DNA from: Bacteroidia bacterium
GTDB lineage: Bacteria; Bacteroidota; Bacteroidia; UKL13-3
Assembly: GCA_020049855.1 (NCBI GenBank)
Contig: JAGVLJ010000032.1
Span: 1-62,430, forward strand
Length of the DNA: 62,430 bases
Direction of reading: 5' to 3'
A program made the translations under genes and the position numbers. Under the pieces are notes generated by a model. It was not told the origin of the DNA and did not search any database. It saw only the letters and a program-made list of their open reading frames with translations. Positions 9,330 to 18,617 of the stretch are shown in pieces; position 1 is the stretch's first letter, and the number at the start of each line of letters is the position of its first letter.

Positions 9330-10579
9330 TGAATATACAGAAAAACGATCCGCGGTTTCTTCGTATTTCAGACTTTTCCTATAATCTTCCCGAATCAAAA
9401 ATTGCAATTTTCCCGTTAAAAAAGCGGAGCCATTCCAAATTACTTGTATTCAAAAATAAAGAAATATCAGGTCATATATTTGCAGAATTACCTAAACTGC
9501 TAAATCAAAATCACCTGCTAATTTTTAATACCACAAAAGTCATTCAGGCAAGGTTGTTATTTGAGCGCATTAGTGGAAGTAACATAGAAATTTTGTGCCT
9601 TGAGCCTATTAAACCATTTAATACATTTGAGCAGGCTTTTGGCGTAAAAAATTCGTGTACTTGGAAGTGTATGGTTGGAAACGCCAAACGATGGAAAGAA
9701 GAATGGTTGACAATGAAGTTTATCCACAAAAGTCGCTTGGAAAGTTTGAAGGCAAAAACAGTAAATCGAACGAATGATGTGTTTGAAATTAATTTTGAAT
9801 GGGAAAACAATGAACTCACTTTTGGAGAAGTGTTGTATGCTGCCGGAAATTTGCCACTTCCGCCTTACTTAAACAGGTCGGCCAATTTAAATGATGCTAC
9901 TTCGTACCAAACGGTATTTGCTAATGAACATGGATCGGTGGCCGCTCCTACAGCCGGCTTACATTTTACCCACTCTCTCGTGCACAAATTAAGATCAAAC
10001 GGCATTCAGTCGTGCCATATTACGTTGCACGTAGGTGCCGGAACTTTTAAACCGATTAAATCGCCAAGCATGCTTAATCACGATATGCATGCAGAATGTA
10101 TTTATGTAAATAGACAATGTATTACTGACTTAAAAGCAGCGGTTGAGGCTGGTAAAATTATTACCCCTGTAGGCACTACCTCAACCCGAACAATTGAAAG
10201 CTTGTATTGGTTTGGGAACAATTTGCTTAATAAACCAGCAACAATAAGTAAAAAATTTTCAGTATCTCAATGGCAACCATATGAACAAGACTTAGAACAC
10301 CCGGTAAAAGATGCGCTTGAAGCTGTTTTAAACTGGATGGACAAAAATGAAATAGATGTGCTAAGCGGGCAAACACAAATTTTAATTGCTCCGGGATATT
10401 TGTTTAAATTAACTGATGCATTAATTACAAACTTTCATCAGCCGCAAAGCACCTTGTTGCTCCTGATTGCTGCATTTACCGGAGAAAGCTGGAGACGAAT
10501 TTATGACTACGCACTGTCCAATGACTATCGTTTTTTGAGTTATGGCGACAGTTCATTGCTTTATAACAACACGATATAA
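9329..10579 (+). CDS. Long QueA paralogue: S-adenosylmethionine:tRNA ribosyltransferase-isomerase-like
   Basis: QueA moves the ribosyl part of AdoMet to 7-aminomethyl-7-deazaguanine in tRNA to give epoxyqueuosine. This 416-residue copy keeps the core motifs: YNLPESKIAIFP, LIFNTTKVIQARL, LPPYLNR, VAAPTAGLHFT, HITLHVGAGTFKPI, HDMHAECI, VGTTSTRTIES, LITNFHQPQSTLLLLIAAF and YRFLSYGDSSLLY. It is about 60 residues longer than usual, with extra sequence after the third motif (around 95-150) and before the C-terminal motif. A second, canonical QueA lies at 23674-24720, so this is a divergent paralogue; its substrate may differ. Translationally coupled to the plug gene and convergent with mlaF. Confidence 0.85.
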   Translation: MNIQKNDPRFLRISDFSYNLPESKIAIFPLKKRSHSKLLVFKNKEISGHIFAELPKLLNQNHLLIFNTTKVIQARLLFERISGSNIEILCLEPIKPFNTFEQAFGVKNSCTWKCMVGNAKRWKEEWLTMKFIHKSRLESLKAKTVNRTNDVFEINFEWENNELTFGEVLYAAGNLPLPPYLNRSANLNDATSYQTVFANEHGSVAAPTAGLHFTHSLVHKLRSNGIQSCHITLHVGAGTFKPIKSPSMLNHDMHAECIYVNRQCITDLKAAVEAGKIITPVGTTSTRTIESLYWFGNNLLNKPATISKKFSVSQWQPYEQDLEHPVKDALEAVLNWMDKNEIDVLSGQTQILIAPGYLFKLTDALITNFHQPQSTLLLLIAAFTGESWRRIYDYALSNDYRFLSYGDSSLLYNNTI

Positions 10580-10587
10580 CTAGAAAA

Positions 10588-11325
10588 TTACATGTTCTCT
10601 ATATCGTAGGCTTTCATAAAATCATAAAGTTCTTTATTTCCTGACGAGCGTATATCTTTTCTAGTGCCCTGCCACCACTTTTTTCCCTGCCAAATAAAAA
10701 TAATATTATCCCCCATATCAAACACACTTTTCATATCGTGGGTATTAATAATGGTCGTAATATTAAACTCGATGGTAATTTCTCTAATGAGTTCATCAAT
10801 GACACGGGAGGTGAGCGGGTCTAGTCCTGAATTAGGCTCATCGCAAAACAAATACTGTGGATTTAAAGCAATAGCTCTTGCAATACCAACTCTTTTTTTC
10901 ATTCCACCGCTTAAAGCGGAAGGAAAAAGATGATTTACGTTGCTCAAATTAACCCGCTGTAAGCAGAAATTAACTCTTTCTAAACGTTCAGCAGAAGTCA
11001 TTTTAGAAAACATTTTTATAGGAAACTCTATATTTTGCTCAACAGTAAGAGAATCGAATAAAGCCGTACCTTGAAAAAGCATTCCAATTTCTTTCCTAAT
11101 TTCCTTTTTAGCGTTATAATCTAAATGAGTGAAGTCACGGTTCTCATATAGAATACTTCCGTCAGTTACCTGCTCAAGCCCTACCATGCACTTCATCAGC
11201 ACACTTTTTCCGCTACCGCTAGAGCCTATGATAAAATTACTTTTCCCCTTATAAAAAGTTGCACTAACATCGTCCAGTACCTTTTTATCGCCAAATGATT
11301 TGTACACATTTTTAACTTCAATCAT
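10588..11325 (-). CDS. mlaF: ABC transporter ATPase of the Mla lipid-transport type
   Basis: MlaF is the ATPase of the MlaFE complex that moves phospholipids between inner and outer membrane. The 245 residues show Walker A IGSSGSGKSVLMK, Q-loop LFQGTALFDSLTV (the DSLTV pattern is typical of MlaF), signature LSGGMKKRVGIAR and Walker B YLFCDEPNSGLDP with the H-loop NTHDM. Its start overlaps the end of mlaE by 4 bases, so the two are coupled. No mlaD (MCE-domain) gene follows here; it must be elsewhere or the system uses a different binding protein. Confidence 0.9.
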   Translation of the reverse strand: MIEVKNVYKSFGDKKVLDDVSATFYKGKSNFIIGSSGSGKSVLMKCMVGLEQVTDGSILYENRDFTHLDYNAKKEIRKEIGMLFQGTALFDSLTVEQNIEFPIKMFSKMTSAERLERVNFCLQRVNLSNVNHLFPSALSGGMKKRVGIARAIALNPQYLFCDEPNSGLDPLTSRVIDELIREITIEFNITTIINTHDMKSVFDMGDNIIFIWQGKKWWQGTRKDIRSSGNKELYDFMKAYDIENM

Positions 11326-12059
11326 AATAGCAATTGAGCAAGAATATAATCAGAGAATAAAATAAGAACCGCACTATAAACAACCGCTTTAGTGCTTGAC
11401 TGCCCCACTTCAAGAGCCCCACCATACGTATAAAATCCCTGAAAAGCAGAAACGGATGTAATAATAAAAGCGAATGTTACGGCTTTGGTGCAAGAGAAGA
11501 AAACAGTAAACCCTTTAAAAGAACCTCTTGCGCCCTTCATAAATTCTTCTACTGGTAAAATACCTGCCATTTTTCCGGCAATAATTCCTCCGGAGATACC
11601 AAGAAAAATGGCAATTATAATAAGCATAGGTATCACAATCATTCCGGCCAAAATTTTAGGAAGAACTAAATAATTGGCAGAGTTAATGCCCATTATCTCT
11701 AAGGCATCAATTTGTTCTGTTACGCGCATGGTGCCAATTTCAGACGCGATACTAGAGCCAATTTTTCCGGCAAGTACCAAGCAGGTTATTGTGGGGGCAA
11801 GTTCAAGCATGGTAGAATCACTAACAATTGTTCCAATAATAGATTTAGCTACTAAACCGGATACCAACTGATAAGCAGTTTGAACGGTAGTTACCGCACC
11901 CACAAAAACAGAAATGATTGTGACAATTCCGATAGACCCCACCCCTATACTTTGCATCTCCTGAAACATGCGCTCCTTGAATACCCAGAATTTCTCGGGC
12001 TTGGAGAATAAACCTCTGATAAAAAGAATATAGCGTCCGAAATGATAGAAAAACGACAT
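11322..12059 (-). CDS. mlaE: MlaE-type lipid ABC transporter permease
   Basis: Permease of the Mla/Ttg2 family: 245 residues, about five membrane segments, with the family stretches VGAVTTVQTAYQL, LVLAGKIGSSIASEIGTMRV (cytoplasmic coupling region with conserved E..TM.V) and TEQIDALEIMGINSANYLV. It pairs with the overlapping mlaF. The ATG at 12059 is 46 bases from the divergent SDR gene's first possible start. It is predicted to sit in the inner membrane and help keep outer-membrane lipid asymmetry. Confidence 0.9.
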   Translation of the reverse strand: MSFFYHFGRYILFIRGLFSKPEKFWVFKERMFQEMQSIGVGSIGIVTIISVFVGAVTTVQTAYQLVSGLVAKSIIGTIVSDSTMLELAPTITCLVLAGKIGSSIASEIGTMRVTEQIDALEIMGINSANYLVLPKILAGMIVIPMLIIIAIFLGISGGIIAGKMAGILPVEEFMKGARGSFKGFTVFFSCTKAVTFAFIITSVSAFQGFYTYGGALEVGQSSTKAVVYSAVLILFSDYILAQLLL

Positions 12060-12114
12060 GTGTTAGAATATCGGTGGTAAATATAAATCAAATAGCTGTT
12101 ATTTTGTGACCTCA

Positions 12115-12822
12115 ATGAATCAACAACCGTTAATAGTAGTTAGTGGCGGATCTAAAGGGATAGGAAAAGCCATTATTAAACGATTTGCAGCATCCGGTTT
12201 CCGTATTGCGGCATTTGCCAGAAATATAGAATTTCTTGCCGCACTCGAAAAAGAATTAAAATCAAATGGATGCCACCAACTTTTGCTTCTTCAGGCAGAT
12301 GCATCAAACAAAGAATCAATACAACAGTTTACACATACTGTTCTTGAAAAAATGGGAACACCGGATATTTTGGTAAATAATGCAGGTATTTTTAAACCGG
12401 GACAGTTATTAAATGAAGAGGACGATACCCTTGAGTTGTTGCTTAAAACAAATGTGGCAAGTGCTTACCATCTAACAAGGGGCATAGTTCCTTCAATGAA
12501 AAAAAACAATAAGGGTCACGTTTTTAACATTTGCTCTACGGCCAGCATAACTCCATATATCAACGGAGGTTCATATTGCATCAGTAAATTCGCCTTGTTT
12601 GGAATGAGTAAAGTGCTAAGAGAAGAATTAAAGGAGACATTTATTCGCGTAACTTCAGTATTGCCAGGTGCTACCCTCACCGATTCATGGGAAGGAAGCA
12701 ATTTACCCCAATCCAGATTTATGCAGGCAGAAGATATTGCGGAAGCCATATGGAATGCCTACTCAATGAAAAGCGGGGTTGTTGAGGAATTACTTATTAG
12801 ACCTCAACTGGGAGATATTTAA
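12115..12822 (+). CDS. Short-chain dehydrogenase/reductase (SDR)
   Basis: NAD(P)-dependent oxidoreductase of the classical SDR family, about 235 residues. Motifs: nucleotide-binding VSGGSKGIGKAI, DILVNNAGIF, catalytic Ser in ICSTAS, and YCISKFALFGM (YxxxK). I prefer the ATG at 12115 to the GTG at 12106 because MNQQPLIVV leads straight into the first beta strand. It stands alone between mlaE (divergent) and ispG. Substrate cannot be predicted; 3-ketoacyl reduction or sepiapterin-type reduction are both possible. Confidence 0.85.
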   Translation: MNQQPLIVVSGGSKGIGKAIIKRFAASGFRIAAFARNIEFLAALEKELKSNGCHQLLLLQADASNKESIQQFTHTVLEKMGTPDILVNNAGIFKPGQLLNEEDDTLELLLKTNVASAYHLTRGIVPSMKKNNKGHVFNICSTASITPYINGGSYCISKFALFGMSKVLREELKETFIRVTSVLPGATLTDSWEGSNLPQSRFMQAEDIAEAIWNAYSMKSGVVEELLIRPQLGDI

Positions 12823-12877
12823 AACATAAGGCTAATTTTAATGTTTATAACCTAATGTGACAATTATTTAAGTTAAA

Positions 12878-14830
12878 ATGACATTTAGAGAGTTATCCGA
12901 AAATAAAAAATACTGCGAAAGTCTTACCCAATATCAACGCAGAAAAACTACTCCCGTTAAAATTGGTGATTTGTTTTTAGGAGGAGACTATCCAATAAGA
13001 ATTCAATCCATGACTACCACCGATACCATGGATACAAAGGCTACGGTTGAACAATCAATACGAATGATTGAAGCGGGTTGCGAGTTAGTGCGAATTACAG
13101 CCCCAAGCATGAAAGAAGCTTATAACCTTGAAAACATTAAAAAAGAACTTCGTGCACGGGGATACAAAACGCCATTGGTGGCTGATATTCATTTTACACC
13201 CAATGCTGCCGAAATAGCTGCACGTATAGTTGAAAAAGTACGCATTAATCCAGGCAATTTTGCCGACAAAAAAAAGTTTGAAACCATTGAATACACCGAC
13301 TCTGAATACATTGGCGAACTTGAACGTATTCGGGAAAAACTTCTCCCACTTTTAAAAATATGCAAAGAACACGGAACCGCTCTGCGTATAGGCACTAACC
13401 ACGGTTCGCTAAGCGATCGAATTCTTAGCCGCTATGGCGATACCCCAGCAGGCATGGTAGAAAGCGCATTAGAATTTTTGCGTATTTGCCGTGATGAAAA
13501 CTATCATAACCTGTTGCTTTCCATGAAATCAAGCAACCCCCAGGTAATGGTAGAAGCATACCGACTACTGGTGAACAAAATGGATACTGAACAGATGTTT
13601 TATCCTTTACACCTTGGAGTAACTGAAGCTGGCGAGGGAGATGACGGAAGAATAAAATCAGCACTGGGTATAGGCTGCCTACTGGAAGACGGAATTGGAG
13701 ATACCGTTCGTGTTTCACTTACTGAAGATCCCGAGTTTGAAGTTCCGGTAGCTCGAAAATTAATTGATAGATACACCAAACGTTATGGCCATGTTCCTAT
13801 TCACCAAATTTTTTCTCACTCTGTTCAACAATTTTCTCCATTTGAGTATACGAAACGAGAAAGTCGCATATGCCATAATATAGGAGGCAAAAATGTACCA
13901 AGGGTAATAGCCGATTTAAGTAACATAAAAGAGATTACCATATGGGAAATGAAACAAATTGGACATATTTATGATGCACATTTGGATAAATGGCATATGA
14001 CTGATTTAGGAGCAGATTTTATATTTACAGGCACTATAAAAATTTCATTTATGCTACCTAATGGATTGAAAGCCATTTGTAATTATGAAATTTGGAAAGA
14101 TATTGACAATAAGGGTAATTATTATCCTTTACTAACTCTTGCTCAATTTAATTTTATTCCCAATATCCAATCAGATATAGTTTTTATTTTAGTTAATTGT
14201 GAGGAGCTAAATGCGGAAATGATTCATCAATTAAACAATTATAAAAATACCGTTCTTGTTATTGAAACTACAAACAAGCACCAAATGAGTCAGATTCGTC
14301 AGGTGTTTTTGGATTTTCAGGAAGCTGGTTGCACAATTCCGGTAATAATCAAAACAAATTTCTCAGAAAAAGATGGAGAAACAATGATGTTACACAGTTC
14401 AACCGATTGCGGTTCTTTATTGATAGATGGATTTGGAGATGGAATTTGGATTAATGCTCCAGAAATTCAATTATCCCTTATCAATTCCGTAGAATTCGGG
14501 ATTCTTCAGGCCAGTAGAGTGCGTATTTCCAAAACCGAATATATTTCATGTCCTTCTTGCGGTCGTACATTATTCAATCTTCAGGAAACAACAGCCAAAA
14601 TCAGGCAAGTAACCGATCATTTAAAAGGAGTTAAGATAGGAATTATGGGCTGCATTGTAAATGGCCCTGGAGAAATGGCCGATGCCGATTTTGGCTATGT
14701 GGGTACCGGCCCAGATAAAATAACCCTCTATAAGGGTAAAGAAGTGGTGAAACGGAACATATCATCAGAAACGGCTGTTCAAGAATTAATTAACCTGATA
14801 AAGGAATATGGGATGTGGATGGAAAAATGA
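12878..14830 (+). CDS. ispG: 4-hydroxy-3-methylbut-2-enyl diphosphate synthase, large three-domain form
   Basis: IspG (GcpE) converts methylerythritol cyclodiphosphate to HMBPP in the non-mevalonate isoprenoid pathway, using a [4Fe-4S] cluster. The N-terminal TIM barrel (about 20-290) shows GGDYPIRIQSMTTTDT, ELVRITAPSM and RIGTNHGSLSDRI. A large inserted domain (about 300-530) follows, as in Bacteroidota, Chlamydia and plants, against about 370 residues in E. coli. The C-terminal domain holds the cluster ligands: C558 and C561 (SCPSCGRT), C592 and E599 (GCIVNGPGE). ispD, from the same pathway, lies 9 kb away. The insert (NYEIWKDIDNK... region) looks AT-rich and poorly conserved compared with the two outer domains. 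Confidence 0.95.
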   Translation: MTFRELSENKKYCESLTQYQRRKTTPVKIGDLFLGGDYPIRIQSMTTTDTMDTKATVEQSIRMIEAGCELVRITAPSMKEAYNLENIKKELRARGYKTPLVADIHFTPNAAEIAARIVEKVRINPGNFADKKKFETIEYTDSEYIGELERIREKLLPLLKICKEHGTALRIGTNHGSLSDRILSRYGDTPAGMVESALEFLRICRDENYHNLLLSMKSSNPQVMVEAYRLLVNKMDTEQMFYPLHLGVTEAGEGDDGRIKSALGIGCLLEDGIGDTVRVSLTEDPEFEVPVARKLIDRYTKRYGHVPIHQIFSHSVQQFSPFEYTKRESRICHNIGGKNVPRVIADLSNIKEITIWEMKQIGHIYDAHLDKWHMTDLGADFIFTGTIKISFMLPNGLKAICNYEIWKDIDNKGNYYPLLTLAQFNFIPNIQSDIVFILVNCEELNAEMIHQLNNYKNTVLVIETTNKHQMSQIRQVFLDFQEAGCTIPVIIKTNFSEKDGETMMLHSSTDCGSLLIDGFGDGIWINAPEIQLSLINSVEFGILQASRVRISKTEYISCPSCGRTLFNLQETTAKIRQVTDHLKGVKIGIMGCIVNGPGEMADADFGYVGTGPDKITLYKGKEVVKRNISSETAVQELINLIKEYGMWMEK

Positions 14831-14911
14831 AAAAGAACTATGCAACCTTTGTCAACAGGGCTTTGTCTTTACCATCAAAAAACAAACTTATAGAAATAGA
14901 ATAAAATTATT

Positions 14912-14919
14912 ATTTTTGT
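14912..14919 (+). promoter_or_regulatory. TAnnTTTG -7 box for the T9SS cargo gene
   Basis: TATTTTTG, exact match, 26 bases before the ATG at 14946. Confidence 0.5.
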
Positions 14920-14945
14920 AAAAAATCAATAAAGATCAATTCATT

Positions 14946-16229
14946 ATGAAAAAAAGTTTATTTACTTTACTCGGTGGAATGTTCACTTTCGGAGTTATGG
15001 CTCAAGGCTATCTCCAGCCACCAAACAAAATTGAAGTTAAGGAATATCAGGTTCCTAACCACAGCAAACTACGTGTAAACGCACCAGCCAGTGCCGGTGG
15101 ACAAATTTCTCAATGGTTCAGCTATGCAGGTTTGCAGGAAAATCAAAACGGATTTACAGGGGGGAGTATGATGTTGTTCCCTGACTCATCGGTTGTAATT
15201 GCTTACCTAAACAGCGGAACACCCGCAATGTACAACAACCTTTGGATTTCTGCCGGGCAGGCTCTGGATGTTAAAGATGTTGAATTCTCATTTGACCCAA
15301 ACACAGAACCATTGAGTAAATTCAATGATTACTCCGTTGACTCAATCAGCATCCTTTACCTTTATGATCGTAAAATACATACCGTAACCGATACTATGAT
15401 TGTGAGCTTTCACAAGCAGGGAAGTACCCCGGGAGCAATGTCTCTTTGGGCCTTCGGAACACCCCCAAATCAAAATGTGTTCGCCTCAACTGATTTTAAC
15501 CGATCAACTCGTGAAGCAACTAAAGGAGCCACAGTTTACCAAATCAGAATTCCGTTAACTGCGCTTGATTCAATTGCCAACCAAGGAGTGTGGGGTGTAA
15601 AAACTATTGCCATTCCTACCAGTTTTAAAGGTATTACCAGAAATAATATTATTGGTACAACGGTATCTTTTAAACCTGGTTATACCTACGCAGCCGGTGA
15701 CACAATACTTACAGGTACCGGTGTAAATGAGCCTGTTAATCCTTTAAATGCCTTTTGGGTTAGAACATTAAACAATGGTAACAATTCAGTATATGCGTAT
15801 TATAACAACGGGATGCTAATTGACAAAACTCAACTATATACCGACCGTTTACAGAACTTTGGTTCAAGATACCTTCCTTCAAATTTTTATACAGTTTCAC
15901 AAATAGTTCATATTGATTATTTAATCTCTTCTGCTAATGTTGGAATAAAAGATATAAATACCAACGGATATGGATTAGGTAATGCCTACCCAAATCCTGT
16001 TTCAGTAAATTCATCGGTAAACATACCTTTTGTTATTGGTAAATCGGGTGATGTTACTTTAACAATAACAAATATAATTGGCCAGAATGTTTCTGTTAAT
16101 ACCGGAAAATTCAACACAGGCGAAAACACATTTACTGTTGATTTAAACAACCTGAAACCCGGTGTTTATTTTTACACCATTAGCAGTGGTAATTTCACCT
16201 CAACTAAGAAATTTACAGTTGCTGAGTAA
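14946..16229 (+). CDS. Secreted protein with T9SS type A sorting domain
   Basis: A 427-residue exported protein. It has a Sec signal peptide (MKKSLFTLLGGMFTFGVMAQ) and ends in a type A sorting domain of about 85 residues (from GNAYPNPVSVNSS near 338 to KKFTVAE), the tag by which T9SS carries proteins over the outer membrane. The body (about 40-330) is beta-rich and contains no enzyme motif I know. It has its own -7 box and a strong terminator behind, so it is transcribed alone, probably at a high level. It could be a surface structural protein or a glycan-binding protein; there is no evidence to decide. Confidence 0.85.
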   Translation: MKKSLFTLLGGMFTFGVMAQGYLQPPNKIEVKEYQVPNHSKLRVNAPASAGGQISQWFSYAGLQENQNGFTGGSMMLFPDSSVVIAYLNSGTPAMYNNLWISAGQALDVKDVEFSFDPNTEPLSKFNDYSVDSISILYLYDRKIHTVTDTMIVSFHKQGSTPGAMSLWAFGTPPNQNVFASTDFNRSTREATKGATVYQIRIPLTALDSIANQGVWGVKTIAIPTSFKGITRNNIIGTTVSFKPGYTYAAGDTILTGTGVNEPVNPLNAFWVRTLNNGNNSVYAYYNNGMLIDKTQLYTDRLQNFGSRYLPSNFYTVSQIVHIDYLISSANVGIKDINTNGYGLGNAYPNPVSVNSSVNIPFVIGKSGDVTLTITNIIGQNVSVNTGKFNTGENTFTVDLNNLKPGVYFYTISSGNFTSTKKFTVAE

Positions 16230-16259
16230 TTCATTGTACTAAGCAGTATTGCTTGCAAT

Positions 16260-16292
16260 AAAAAAAGCCGCCTCATACAGGCGGCTTTTTTT
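16260..16292. terminator. Strong bidirectional hairpin terminator
   Basis: A-run, then GCCGCC, a 7-base loop, GGCGGC and a run of seven T. The A- and T-runs also pair, so the hairpin works for both the T9SS cargo gene (+) and the thioesterase gene (-) that converge on it. Confidence 0.9.
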
Positions 16293-16314
16293 ATTGAGTC
16301 AATTTTGCTTGGGC

Positions 16315-16746
16315 TCAAAAAATTATTTTTGCCATAGTAGTGGTTGCCTTAGCAATTTTTATGCTGTTTCCATTTTCTTCTGCCCATACCTCTGCCTCAC
16401 AAAAACTAAGCGTATTTCCTGTTTTAATCACCCAGCCCTTTGCATACACCCTACTTCCTATTCCGGGATTTAAATAAGAAACTTTTAACTCCACTGTAAC
16501 CACAGTACTGCCCTTTTCAATTAATGTGAAGGCGGCAAAACCTGCCACCAAATCGCATAGGGTTGCTGTGACTCCTCCATGCAAAAAGCCATTTTGCTGC
16601 TTTAAAAAATCGGTTAACTCAATTTCGCCCTCAACCTCCCCCTCGTTTACCCGGGTTAGGGTGAACCCAATATGATGCATAAAATGTTGGCCTTTCAGTT
16701 TTTCGTAAATCGTAGCAACAAAGTCAGGATTTTTAGATATAAACAT
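16315..16746 (-). CDS. PaaI-family hotdog thioesterase
   Basis: A 143-residue single hotdog-fold protein. The family signature is NGFLHGGVTATLCDLVAGFAAF, with the conserved HGG and the Asp/Asn on the long helix, followed by VTVELKVSYLNPG. Members hydrolyse acyl- or aryl-CoA thioesters, often as housekeeping for stalled CoA esters. No phenylacetate genes are nearby, so a link to that pathway is not supported. It is monocistronic, with a TAnnTTTG box 25 bases before the ATG. Confidence 0.85.
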   Translation of the reverse strand: MFISKNPDFVATIYEKLKGQHFMHHIGFTLTRVNEGEVEGEIELTDFLKQQNGFLHGGVTATLCDLVAGFAAFTLIEKGSTVVTVELKVSYLNPGIGSRVYAKGWVIKTGNTLSFCEAEVWAEENGNSIKIAKATTTMAKIIF

Positions 16747-16770
16747 GTTTTACGGAATAATTTAACGGAG

Positions 16771-16778
16771 CAAAAATA
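16771..16778 (-). promoter_or_regulatory. TAnnTTTG -7 box for the PaaI-type thioesterase
   Basis: Minus-strand TATTTTTG, exact, 24 bases before the ATG at 16746. A one-mismatch box for the divergent gene (TAATATTG, 16780-16787, plus strand) lies back to back with it. Confidence 0.5.
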
Positions 16779-16791
16779 GTAATATTGTCCG

Positions 16792-17628
16792 TTGAGTTTA
16801 ACCCAATCAAATATAACGAACATTTTCATCCATGAAAGTTATGCGGAAGCTGATGCTTTTATGTACGAAGCTTGCATACATATTAACAGGCAGCAGGCTA
16901 CCATTATGATTGTTGATAAAAACTCCAAAGAATGTAAGTTAATTAAGAAATACTCTTGCAGCATTGTTGATTTGAATAAGGCCGACATACTTGAAGTTAA
17001 TGAAACCATTAATCAGATTCAGGAAACTAAACTTAAATTCAGTCGTTTTTCCGTTGTCATAGACCACTCTCGACATAGCCTTGTTCCGGAAGTTTTTTTT
17101 GAAAAAGAAAACGCTGGGCTGTTCTATAAACAAACTAATGAGCAAAGCGATAATGAAGAATTGCATTATCAGAAACTGGCTGCATGGCAGTCAGTAATGC
17201 TGTTTCCATTTCATAAATACCTCACCTCATTATTCAATTCCAGATTACGTAGCCCCCGCTTAATTCATCAAAGTTCATCGTTGCTTTACGGAGCAGCAAA
17301 AGCTTTCAAAAATGAAGATGGCATTTTAGTAAACTATAACGGGCGTTTTGCCACCATTGTTTATCTCAAAAATAAAAACCCCTATTTTATTAACTCATTT
17401 GTGGCCGAAACCGATAATGATGCCCTATACTTTCTTTTGGCAACCATGGAGGAATTTCAAATTCCTCCAACTCACCCCATTTTTTTGAGCGGAGAATTTG
17501 AAGGAGAAGATAGTTTACTGGCCTTATTCCGAAAGTACCTGCATCAGGTAGAATGGATACCAACCGGGATGGCAATTCCCGATTCACATCGTTATTTTTT
17601 GTTGTTATCGGCAGCATTGTGCGAATAA
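16792..17628 (+). CDS. DUF3822 family protein
   Basis: A 278-residue protein typical of Bacteroidota and recognised mainly by its place just before rsmD and coaD. The family is thought to have an actin-like ATPase/ribonuclease-H-type fold; seen here are the N-terminal TIMIVDKNSKECK and the C-terminal PIFLSGEFEGEDSLLALFRKY, which resemble strands of that fold. The start is TTG at 16792: no in-frame ATG precedes the conserved region. The gene's 3' end overlaps rsmD by 10 bases. Function is unknown; a role coupled to rRNA methylation or CoA synthesis would be guesswork. Confidence 0.8.
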   Translation: MSLTQSNITNIFIHESYAEADAFMYEACIHINRQQATIMIVDKNSKECKLIKKYSCSIVDLNKADILEVNETINQIQETKLKFSRFSVVIDHSRHSLVPEVFFEKENAGLFYKQTNEQSDNEELHYQKLAAWQSVMLFPFHKYLTSLFNSRLRSPRLIHQSSSLLYGAAKAFKNEDGILVNYNGRFATIVYLKNKNPYFINSFVAETDNDALYFLLATMEEFQIPPTHPIFLSGEFEGEDSLLALFRKYLHQVEWIPTGMAIPDSHRYFLLLSAALCE

Positions 17629-18161
17629 TAAGCGGAGAACAAAAAGGACATATCATAAGAACTCCGGCTAATTTGCCGGTGCGCCCCACTACAGATTTAG
17701 CCAAAGAAAGCCTGTTTAATATTTTGGAAAACAGATTTTCTATAGATAAACTGAATGTGCTTGATTTGTTTGCAGGTACCGGAAATATCAGTTATGAATT
17801 TTGCTCCAGAAGAGTTCATAAAATAAAAGCAATTGATAAAGACGAAAAGTGCGTTCGTTTTATCAGACAGCAAAAAGAGAAACTTGGTTATGTGCAGTTG
17901 GAAGTGATAAAAGCCGAAGTGATAAGTTACCTGCAAAATGTGCATGAGCGGTTTGATCTTATTTTTGCCGATCCTCCTTATGCTATGTCTGGAATTACTC
18001 AAATTCCACAACTTATTTTCGGTGGGCACTTATTAAAATCCGGTGGAATTTTAATTGTTGAGCATGGAAAAGAACTGAATTTAAAAACCTTGACTAACTT
18101 TGCCGAAGAACGAAATTATGGGCAATCTGTATTTACGTTTTATAAAAATTCTGAACCATGA
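17619..18161 (+). CDS. rsmD: 16S rRNA (guanine966-N2)-methyltransferase RsmD
   Basis: RsmD methylates G966 of 16S rRNA with AdoMet. I place the start at GTG 17619 so that the protein begins MRIISGEQKGH, the usual RsmD N-terminus; the open frame continues upstream but only as a shadow of DUF3822. Motifs: RPTTDLAKESLFNIL, the AdoMet site VLDLFAGTGNISYE and the catalytic FADPPYAM. About 180 residues, normal. It overlaps DUF3822 by 10 bases and coaD by 4 (ATGA), so the three genes are tightly coupled. Confidence 0.93.
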   Translation: MRIISGEQKGHIIRTPANLPVRPTTDLAKESLFNILENRFSIDKLNVLDLFAGTGNISYEFCSRRVHKIKAIDKDEKCVRFIRQQKEKLGYVQLEVIKAEVISYLQNVHERFDLIFADPPYAMSGITQIPQLIFGGHLLKSGGILIVEHGKELNLKTLTNFAEERNYGQSVFTFYKNSEP

Positions 18162-18616
18162 AAAGAATTGCATTAGTTCCGGGCACTTTCGACCCAATCA
18201 CTATTGGCCATGTTGATATCATTGATCGGGCTTTACCCATGTTTGATGAACTTTGGATTGGCATTGGAAGAAATTCTATAAAACAAAGTCTTTTCCCTGA
18301 AGAAAAACGAAGAGAATGGATTGAAAACATATACGGAAGTAACAAAAAAATAAAAGTAGAAGCGTATGAAGGTTTGACAACAGACTTCTGCCACAAAATA
18401 GGCGCCTTATTTATTATCCGTGGCATACGTACAACTGCCGATTTTGACTATGAAAAAAATATTGCCCAAATGAATAAAGCGCAATACCCTGATATTGAAT
18501 CCATTTTTTTAATGTGTAATCCTGCCTATACAGCCATCAGTTCAACTATTGTACGTGATATTATTCGAAACGGTGGTGATGCTTCGCAATTTATTCCTTC
18601 CCAAATAAAACTTTGA
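18158..18616 (+). CDS. coaD: Phosphopantetheine adenylyltransferase
   Basis: CoaD makes dephospho-CoA from 4'-phosphopantetheine and ATP. The 152-residue protein shows PGTFDPITIGHVDIIDRA (the T/HxGH nucleotidyltransferase site), GLTTDFC, RGIRTTADFDYE and the C-terminal ISSTIVRDIIRNGGD. It is the last gene of the DUF3822-rsmD-coaD unit. It converges on the nudix gene with a single base between stops, leaving no room for a separate terminator. Confidence 0.95.
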   Translation: MKRIALVPGTFDPITIGHVDIIDRALPMFDELWIGIGRNSIKQSLFPEEKRREWIENIYGSNKKIKVEAYEGLTTDFCHKIGALFIIRGIRTTADFDYEKNIAQMNKAQYPDIESIFLMCNPAYTAISSTIVRDIIRNGGDASQFIPSQIKL

Positions 18617-18617
18617 G

